DNA from: an uncultured Verrucomicrobiales bacterium
Lineage (GTDB): Bacteria; Verrucomicrobiota; Verrucomicrobiia; Verrucomicrobiales; Akkermansiaceae
DNA length: 6,272 nucleotides
Direction of reading: 5' to 3'
Assembly: GCA_937893015.1 (NCBI GenBank)
Contig: CALBJX010000014.1
Span: 1-6,272, forward strand
Below are positions 1 to 4,036 of this stretch, piece after piece. The stretch's first letter is position 1. Each line of letters starts with the position of its first letter. Made by a program: the position numbers and the translations under genes. Below the pieces are notes generated by a model. The model searched no databases. It was not told where the DNA came from and worked only from the letters and a program-made list of their open reading frames with translations.

Positions 1-28
1 CGTACATCGTACATCGTACTTCGTACAT
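1..28. repeat. Short tandem repeat, unit CGTACAT
   Basis: Four consecutive 7-bp units occur at the left edge. Three are CGTACAT and one is CGTACTT. The array may continue beyond the window. It lies just downstream of the stop of the minus-strand ankyrin gene, and no function can be read from it. Replication slippage is the usual origin of such arrays, so copy number probably varies between strains. Confidence 0.75.
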
Positions 29-29
29 T

Positions 30-44
30 CAGTTCGACAAACTG
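30..44 (-). terminator. Weak hairpin just after the ankyrin gene stop
   Basis: CAGTT at 30-34 pairs perfectly with AACTG at 40-44 around a 5-nt loop, directly after the minus-strand stop codon at 46-48. The stem is short, and no run of T follows it on the minus strand, so it is a poor candidate for an intrinsic terminator. It is listed because it is the only hairpin in a terminator position for this gene. No better terminator is visible before the window edge. Confidence 0.2.
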
Positions 45-45
45 C

Positions 46-1950
46 TCATTTGTCTTCCCCTTCGTGCTCTCGCAGCAGCTTCACCAGCTCGGCATTGCCG
101 TTTTTCTCGGCGAGGGAGAGCGGGGTTTCACCTGCGGCGTTGGCGGCGTGCGGGTCGGCACCTGCTGCCAGCAGAGCGCGGACGGCGGCATGATAGCGTT
201 CCGCGCGGCAGCGGTTCCAATGCTCATGAGCCTCACGCACCTCGGCAGAGCAAGACTCGGAAACAGGAAAATAATGCGGTTTCATGCGCGCGATGAGATG
301 CAGCATCGTATTTCCCGCCGCATCCGGGTGCCGGGCATCCGCGCCCTGTGCCAAAAGAACTTCCACCAAGGCGGGTTCCATACGCTGCACGGCAAGGGAG
401 AGCGGTGTCTCCCCCGCATCGTTCACGGCATTCACATCGGCACCCGCCGCCACAAGCGCGCGGATATTCTCGGCATAGCCCGCCAACAGCTTGCGGCACA
501 GGCGCTCACATTCTTCGGGCGAGCCTTCGTGCGGCATGCCTGTTTCCGGCTCCGCCTGCGCGGCGGCGTGCAGGACCGTGTTACCGCCCTCGCTGCGGAC
601 GCTTGCATCCGCCCCGTGAGCCAGCAGCAGACGCATCAGATCGCCCAAGCCCCGCCTTGCGGCATAGGAGAGCGGCGTATCACCCCAAACCGAGGGCTGA
701 TTGATATCCACCCCTGCATCCATGAGCATTTGCATGTAATCCGTCTTGCTATCAAGCCACCCTTTCCCGCAGAAATAATAGCGCAGCACCGTCACCCACG
801 GCGTGCCGTCCTCCACATAGGCATCTCGGCGGGTCAGGTCAAAGCCCGCATCCAGCATACGCTTCACCTCGGCGGCATCATCCTGATGCATCGCGTGCAA
901 AAAGTCCTCAGCCTCCCGCCCGAAAGCCGTGTGCTCCCGCACCACGGCGGCGGCCTGTTTCCACGGATTCCCCGCGGGCAGAGCCTCGGCAAGCTCCATG
1001 AATGATTCGGGGTGAAAACTCCACAACATCGGCAATTCCTCATCGGGGTGCATCCAGTAAAGCATACCCTTCGGGAAATGGCAAGCCACCCGCGCCGGCT
1101 CGAGGAACAGCCCGCTGTTGCAGAGCCCTTGCACGGTTGCCCCCACCTCGGCATCGGCACCGATTGCCGCGCGCACCCGCGCCGTCACCATGATGGGCCT
1201 GCGCTGCCCCTTCTTCGCCGCAGGGCGCGCCTCCGCAGAAACAAGCTCCCACAATACCCACGGGCGGCGGCTCAGCTGCTCATCCACCACGCTCCGCATC
1301 CCACCGCCGCCGGGATACACCTCAAACTTAGGGAAGGAAGGCACATTGGCGCGGGCGCGGCGGATGCAGGCTTCCGAGCCGCGTTTCTCCAGCAGCTCCA
1401 AAGCAGACCAGCCCGGCTTGCCCTTGCTCCGCAGGGTCGGGTCGGCCCCCGCCTCCAGCAACATCATCACCACGCGCTCATCATCATTGCGTGCAGCCAA
1501 GGCCAAGGGGGTTAATCTGTTCTCATCCAGTGCATCCGTCTTCGCCCCCGCCTGCAAGAGCAAGCGAACGCACGCCGCTTGCTCAGCCCGCCCCTTGTCG
1601 GTCGCCACCGCCGCGTGCAGAGCCGTCCACTCCATCGCCCCGCGTATCTCCGTGTCGGCTCCGAACTCCAACAACAGCTTCACCGCCTCCGCATGGTGGT
1701 TCCCCGCCGCGAGCATCAGCAGCGGATTCCCCTTTGTATCGCACTCATTCGGGTCCGCCCCCGCCTCCAACAAGCGGCGAAACTCCGCCAAGTCGGAAGG
1801 TCTGCCATGGCACTCCCCCTTCCACCCCATCGCCTTGATGAGCGGGGACTCTTCCGTCTCCGCGCCCGAAGCCACAGAGTCCGAACAGACCGAAGCCAAC
1901 AACAGCGCCGGAAGCACACGGCGCGCAAGCATCAAGAACGACGTTTTCAT
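46..1950 (-). CDS. Exported ankyrin-repeat protein, 634 aa
   Basis: Ankyrin repeats are roughly 33-residue helix-turn-helix scaffolds for protein binding and have no catalytic role of their own. Residues 1-29 form a Sec-type signal peptide: Lys2, Arg10 and Arg11, a hydrophobic stretch LPALLLASV, then small residues (Ala27, Ser28). The mature protein should therefore be periplasmic or outer-surface. Residues about 52-200 carry the first ankyrin cluster, with LLEAGADPN and LLLEFGADTE turns and TALHAA and TPLALAA helix starts. Residues about 205-345 are a non-ankyrin insert with several Trp and Cys that I do not recognise. Residues about 345-628 carry a second cluster. Its last two modules (446-535 and 536-628) are an internal duplication, each with an extra helix-forming insert. 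The ATG at 1950 is chosen because it begins the signal peptide and lies about 21 nt below a predicted transcription start. No Shine-Dalgarno is evident. The ankyrin assignment is firm, but the partner and biological role are unknown. Confidence 0.93.
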   Translation of the reverse strand: MKTSFLMLARRVLPALLLASVCSDSVASGAETEESPLIKAMGWKGECHGRPSDLAEFRRLLEAGADPNECDTKGNPLLMLAAGNHHAEAVKLLLEFGADTEIRGAMEWTALHAAVATDKGRAEQAACVRLLLQAGAKTDALDENRLTPLALAARNDDERVVMMLLEAGADPTLRSKGKPGWSALELLEKRGSEACIRRARANVPSFPKFEVYPGGGGMRSVVDEQLSRRPWVLWELVSAEARPAAKKGQRRPIMVTARVRAAIGADAEVGATVQGLCNSGLFLEPARVACHFPKGMLYWMHPDEELPMLWSFHPESFMELAEALPAGNPWKQAAAVVREHTAFGREAEDFLHAMHQDDAAEVKRMLDAGFDLTRRDAYVEDGTPWVTVLRYYFCGKGWLDSKTDYMQMLMDAGVDINQPSVWGDTPLSYAARRGLGDLMRLLLAHGADASVRSEGGNTVLHAAAQAEPETGMPHEGSPEECERLCRKLLAGYAENIRALVAAGADVNAVNDAGETPLSLAVQRMEPALVEVLLAQGADARHPDAAGNTMLHLIARMKPHYFPVSESCSAEVREAHEHWNRCRAERYHAAVRALLAAGADPHAANAAGETPLSLAEKNGNAELVKLLREHEGEDK

Positions 1951-1960
1951 GGCAAAAGTA

Positions 1961-1981
1961 TACAGCTTTTGAAATGCTGTA
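1961..1981. promoter_or_regulatory. Palindromic operator-like site O1
   Basis: This is a 21-bp near-perfect palindrome with half-sites TACAGCTTTT and AAATGCTGTA around a central G (1971). One symmetric position (1967/1975) does not pair. An outer GTA/TAC extends the symmetry to 1958-1984. It matches the site at 2108-2128 at 19 of 21 positions. It spans the -10 and predicted start of the minus-strand ankyrin gene, the typical location of a repressor operator. No regulator gene lies in the window, so the binding protein is unknown. Confidence 0.6.
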
Positions 1982-2006
1982 TACAGAAAAAAGCCAGTGT
2001 TGTCAA
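1978..2006 (-). promoter_or_regulatory. Sigma70-type promoter of the long ankyrin gene
   Basis: On the minus strand TTGACA (2006-2001) is followed after exactly 17 nt by TATACA (1983-1978). This is a perfect -35 and a -10 matching TATAAT at five of six positions. The predicted start is near 1971, giving a 5' leader of about 21 nt before the ATG at 1950. The -10 overlaps a 21-bp palindrome, which fits repression by blocking polymerase. Confidence 0.7.
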
Positions 2007-2107
2007 CGGGATAGTATGCTTATTTCGGTGCTTCTTCAACCGCGCCCAGAGAGCCTTTATCTCCCCAAACGCTCCCATCATGAAGCGTTTGCTACTTTTG
2101 CTCTTGA

Positions 2108-2128
2108 TACAGCATTTCAAATGCTGTA
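2108..2128. promoter_or_regulatory. Palindromic operator-like site O2
   Basis: This is a perfect 21-bp palindrome: TACAGCATTT, a central C (2118), then its exact complement AAATGCTGTA. It repeats the 1961-1981 site with centres 147 bp apart, close to 14 helical turns. It lies about 84 bp upstream of the predicted start of the plus-strand gene at 2202. It could be an activator site for that gene, or an auxiliary operator that loops with the first site. The alternative is that both palindromes are the ends of a small repeat element. Confidence 0.55.
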
Positions 2129-2166
2129 CACATCACCATTTTCTCCCGCAACGGCCATCCGTTTGC

Positions 2167-2195
2167 TTGACAAGGCACCCGCGCGGTGGCATCAT
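2167..2195 (+). promoter_or_regulatory. Possible promoter of the 238-aa gene
   Basis: A perfect TTGACA (2167-2172) is followed after 17 nt by CATCAT (2190-2195), which matches TATAAT at only three positions but carries an extended -10 TG at 2187-2188. With usual spacing, transcription would start at about 2202, the first base of the chosen start codon. The weak -10 keeps confidence moderate. Confidence 0.4.
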
Positions 2196-2201
2196 GCCGC
2201 C

Positions 2202-2918
2202 ATGCAAACTCGCTTCCTTTTCCGCCGCGCCGCCCTGCTGCTTGTTCTCGCCGGCACCCTCTCCACCCCCGCCCCTGCCGAGCTTGTAGAAGCCACGGTG
2301 GATGAGCTGATGTGTCTGGCCGATGATGAGCGGGAAAACGGCATAGGAAGCGAAACCGACACAAGCGAGCGGCACTACGTTCTCATCAGCCCCGACGGGC
2401 ACACCAAGGCCGCCTACACTCAGGATGCCTTCGGCGCTGCCTACCACAAGTTCCGAGTCTACCACAAACGCGGGGATAAGTGGTACACCAGGGAATCCCA
2501 ATCATCAAGCGACTACTCCACCCACGGCTTTGCCACCCGCTATGCCAATGTCAACCACGTTCGCATGACGAACGACAGCATCGAACTGACCGTCATGGAT
2601 GAGGATTACGGCATCACCTTCACGGAAACCCTGCCCTTATCCGCCGAGTCTCACTTCTGTGCCTACCGCTCCGACAGAATGCTGCGCCATCTTCCGCTGC
2701 ATGAAGCGGCATCGAAGAACAACGCCCGCCACATCCGCCTACTGCTGGCCGGCGGCAAGGTCAACCCGCGTCTCCCGGATTCGGACGGCAAATACGCATG
2801 GGAACTCACCGAAGATGAGGAATGCCGCAGGCTTCTCCTTGCCGCCGCAGGCACCCCTGCTGTCAATAGCGATGCCGCCATCGCCCTCTCCATTAAAAAA
2901 GCGTATGGGAACAAATGA
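2202..2918 (+). CDS. Exported protein with one ankyrin repeat, 238 aa
   Basis: Residues 1-26 make a clear signal peptide: Arg4, Arg8 and Arg9, a hydrophobic ALLLVLAG core, and a TPAPA end before the mature protein. This points to periplasmic or surface location. Residues about 30-160 form a Tyr/His/Asp-rich domain that I do not recognise; alternating residues around 58-145 suggest beta strands. Residues about 163-215 contain an ankyrin repeat (LPLHEAASKNNARHIRLLLAGG) and the start of a second. The frame is open back to 1974 with upstream ATGs (for example 2121), but only the ATG at 2202 gives a signal peptide. The gene is divergent from the larger ankyrin gene, shares its intergenic region, and probably belongs to the same functional locus. 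No Shine-Dalgarno is visible. It may be a degenerate paralogue of the larger protein, and its function is unknown. Confidence 0.85.
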   Translation: MQTRFLFRRAALLLVLAGTLSTPAPAELVEATVDELMCLADDERENGIGSETDTSERHYVLISPDGHTKAAYTQDAFGAAYHKFRVYHKRGDKWYTRESQSSSDYSTHGFATRYANVNHVRMTNDSIELTVMDEDYGITFTETLPLSAESHFCAYRSDRMLRHLPLHEAASKNNARHIRLLLAGGKVNPRLPDSDGKYAWELTEDEECRRLLLAAAGTPAVNSDAAIALSIKKAYGNK

Positions 2919-2938
2919 AATCAGCCCTCCCCTAATCC

Positions 2939-3004
2939 ATGAGGAGGAAAGAAGTCGTACGTTCCACGTCTCAACAACACTCAAAAAAATCGGAATCGAT
3001 ATGA
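2939..3004 (+). CDS. Possible 21-codon leader ORF before the 144-aa gene
   Basis: An ATG at 2939 opens a 21-codon frame encoding a basic, Ser-rich peptide starting MRRKEVVRS. Its TGA (3002-3004) overlaps the ATG of the next gene (3001-3003) as ATGA, the standard arrangement for translational coupling. The downstream gene has no good ribosome site of its own, so coupling would be useful to it. There is no homology evidence and short ORFs arise by chance, so this is tentative. Confidence 0.25.
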   Translation: MRRKEVVRSTSQQHSKKSESI

Positions 3005-3435
3005 AGATCTCTCTTGCCATGTTCCTCGCTTTAGGTGGCTATTTATATGCGGATGCTCTTACCGGGTGGGAAATAGTGGAGAAAGCAAAAAGCGTCGATG
3101 CGGCTGTAGGCAGAATGGAAGATACCGTAAAAGAGCATCCCTATGTGATGCTCATCCATTCGGATAGTGCCGAGGAACACATCACAGGAACAATCATAGC
3201 CGCATACAGAGGTGAATTCCATCAAGGCCAACAGATACGATGTGAAGCGCCTCAGAATCTCTACAAGGTACAGGAGCCACATAATGAATACACATCTGAA
3301 ATGTTTGTGCTTTGCCAATCCGTCACAAGAGATGATGAAGGGACATACGTCCTGCACGATGTCATTGTGATTCCCAAAACACGCTGCCCATTTTTGCCGG
3401 AAGTTGCTTTAAGAATAGCACTGCGACTTCCGTAA
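3001..3435 (+). CDS. Small exported protein of unknown family, 144 aa
   Basis: The ATG at 3001 begins MKISLAMFLALGGYLYADA, a short but convincing signal peptide with probable cleavage after YADA, so the product should be periplasmic or surface-located. The mature part is about 125 residues with three Cys (81, 105, 129) and several beta-like stretches (YVMLIHS, TGTIIAAYRG, MFVLCQSV, VLHDVIVI). I recognise no family. The frame is open upstream to 2599, but that part only shadows the preceding gene. It follows the 238-aa gene by 82 bp on the same strand with no terminator between, so co-transcription is likely. Its base composition is more AT-rich than the gene before it. The last residues (ALRIALRLP) run up to the GC-rich repeat region, so the native C-terminus may have been altered. 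Confidence 0.7.
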   Translation: MKISLAMFLALGGYLYADALTGWEIVEKAKSVDAAVGRMEDTVKEHPYVMLIHSDSAEEHITGTIIAAYRGEFHQGQQIRCEAPQNLYKVQEPHNEYTSEMFVLCQSVTRDDEGTYVLHDVIVIPKTRCPFLPEVALRIALRLP

Positions 3436-3460
3436 GACGCTTCGAAACCACCCGGCCATT

Positions 3461-3610
3461 CCGCCTTCGCCTACGGCTACGGCGGGACAAGTCGGCAGGG
3501 TTATGAGGGGTGACATGCAACCCGCCTCACCCACGGGTTTACTCCCGTGGCTATCTGACCTCCACTCCGCCGTAGCGTGGTTTAACGAACCCGCGCCCTG
3601 TGGCGCGGGG
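3461..3610. repeat. Cluster of nested inverted repeats in a gene-free stretch
   Basis: This GC-rich segment follows the 144-aa gene and holds no credible gene. A perfect 10-bp inverted repeat (GCTACGGCGG at 3476-3485 against CCGCCGTAGC at 3567-3576) encloses a palindrome copy at 3508-3523 and a perfect hairpin CCACGGG/CCCGTGG (3531-3537 with 3544-3550). A second perfect hairpin, CCCGCGCC/GGCGCGGG, follows (3590-3597 with 3602-3609). A local CCGCC/GGCGG pair lies at 3461-3465 with 3481-3485. This density suggests a REP- or MITE-like element or a structured RNA. Confidence 0.6.
3508..3523. repeat. Outlying degenerate copy of the array palindrome
   Basis: GGGTGACATGCAACCC matches the array core GGGTTGCATGCAACCC at 14 of 16 positions. 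It starts 144 bp before the first regular unit, about three array periods. It may mark a former edge of the array, with the hairpin segment inserted between, or an independent site of the same kind. Confidence 0.55.
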
Positions 3611-3651
3611 AAATGCCTTACCGCACAAGAGCCCTGCTCCTCGCAAGCGCC

Positions 3652-3897
3652 GGGTTGCATGCAACCCGATACAATCGCCCTGCCGCACGCCATGCACAGG
3701 GTTACATGCAACCCGACACAATCGCCCGGCGCCGCCCATGCGCAAGATTGCATGCAACCCGATACAAATACCTACCCCACCCTAGCGAGAGGTTGCATGC
3801 AACCCGAACATAGTGCCCAGCCAAGCCCCAACGCAAGGTTGCATGCAACCCGACACAATCGCCCTGCCACCCCCAAACTCCGGGTTGCATGCAACCC
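3652..3897. repeat. Six-copy array of a 16-bp palindrome, 45-47 bp period
   Basis: The core GGGTTGCATGCAACCC is a perfect palindrome. Copies start at 3652, 3699, 3745, 3790, 3836 and 3882, spaced 47, 46, 45, 46 and 46 bp. The copies at 3652 and 3882 are perfect. The others have one or two changes at the first three bases or at base 5, while TGCAACCC stays almost invariant. Downstream of each core the sequence is partly conserved too, GAYACAATCGCCC after three copies, so the true unit is a degenerate 46-bp tandem repeat. The array lies between convergent genes, the usual place for REP-type arrays. Each core could form a 6-bp stem with a CATG loop in RNA, or bind a dimeric protein as DNA. No function is known to me. 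Confidence 0.85.
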
Positions 3898-3928
3898 GAA
3901 ATAGCGGCGGCACAACGCCAATGAAAAT

Positions 3929-3955
3929 CCCCGTCTGACGGCACGTCAGGCGGGG
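3929..3955 (-). terminator. Strong hairpin downstream of the DUF262 gene
   Basis: CCCCGTCTGACG (3929-3940) pairs with CGTCAGGCGGGG (3944-3955) over a GCA loop: twelve pairs with one G-T wobble. On the minus strand it is followed by ATTTTCATT, a modest T-rich tail. It lies about 80 bp past the stop of the DUF262 gene. It may act as an intrinsic terminator for that gene and as a block between the convergent transcripts. Its core is also part of a dispersed repeat present again near 6090. Confidence 0.5.
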
Positions 3956-3972
3956 TTCCCTTTCCTGCAGCG
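3935..3972. repeat. Dispersed 38-bp repeat, left copy
   Basis: This copy begins with CTGACGGCACGTCAG and continues through a GCGGG, TTCCC and CTGC series. It matches 6090-6127 at 35 of 38 positions in the same orientation. The two copies bracket the DUF262 gene. The first 15 bases are a hairpin core, CTGACG/CGTCAG with GCA loop. The right half of this copy also overlaps the ankyrin-like remnant. Confidence 0.7.
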
Positions 3973-4034
3973 TTGGCTGCGAAGCTATGTTCCACGCGGC
4001 GCGGTTCCAATACTCACGAGCCTGCCGCGCCCTC
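3950..4034 (-). pseudogene. Decayed 3' fragment of an ankyrin gene
   Basis: Positions 3989-4023 match 198-233 of the long ankyrin gene at about 32 of 36 aligned positions with one gap. Positions 3964-3980 match 131-147 at 15 of 17, and 3950-3956 keeps the GCGGGGT that follows in the gene. The order and strand are the same as in the gene, with about 42 bp missing between the blocks. On the minus strand it still reads fragments such as REYWNR and AANAAG, matching REAHEHWNR and AANAAGETP near residues 572-610 of the large protein. It has no intact frame. It looks like the remnant of a paralogue whose body was lost or replaced. The left end merges into the hairpin repeat. Confidence 0.55.
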
Positions 4035-4036
4035 AC

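Noticed and set aside
64..1972. Long plus-strand ORFs opposite the ankyrin gene (for example 64-1005 and 1118-1972)
   Set aside because: High-GC coding DNA leaves open frames on the opposite strand. Their Arg/His/Pro/Ser-rich translations show no domain, while the minus-strand frame gives a signal peptide and regular ankyrin repeats.
1977..1986. LexA box, CTGTATACAG
   Set aside because: The E. coli-type site needs CTGT-N8-ACAG. Here only two bases separate the halves, and the larger 21-bp palindrome explains the symmetry better.
1974..2201. Upstream starts for the 238-aa gene (ATG at 1974 or 2121)
   Set aside because: They would place the operators inside coding sequence and bury the clear signal peptide that begins at 2202.
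2080..2289. Plus-strand ORF beginning MKRLLLLLLIQ
   Set aside because: It resembles a signal-peptide start, but the continuation is low-complexity Pro/Ser/Cys sequence overlapping the 238-aa gene in another frame. It could at most be a remnant start codon region.
2599..3000. N-terminal extension of the 144-aa protein
   Set aside because: The frame is open but overlaps the 238-aa gene in another frame and gives Ser/Pro/Arg-rich shadow sequence. The signal peptide begins at 3001.
3652..3897. CRISPR array
   Set aside because: The conserved core is only 16 bp, shorter than typical repeats, and the intervening sequences resemble one another as drifted tandem copies and not as unique spacers. There is no leader and no cas gene in the window.
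3503..4036. Small ORFs across the array on both strands, with peptides such as RVACNP, GLHATR and GCMQPDT
   Set aside because: They are the same palindrome translated in different frames and strands. The repeat has no fixed frame because the 45-47 bp spacing varies.
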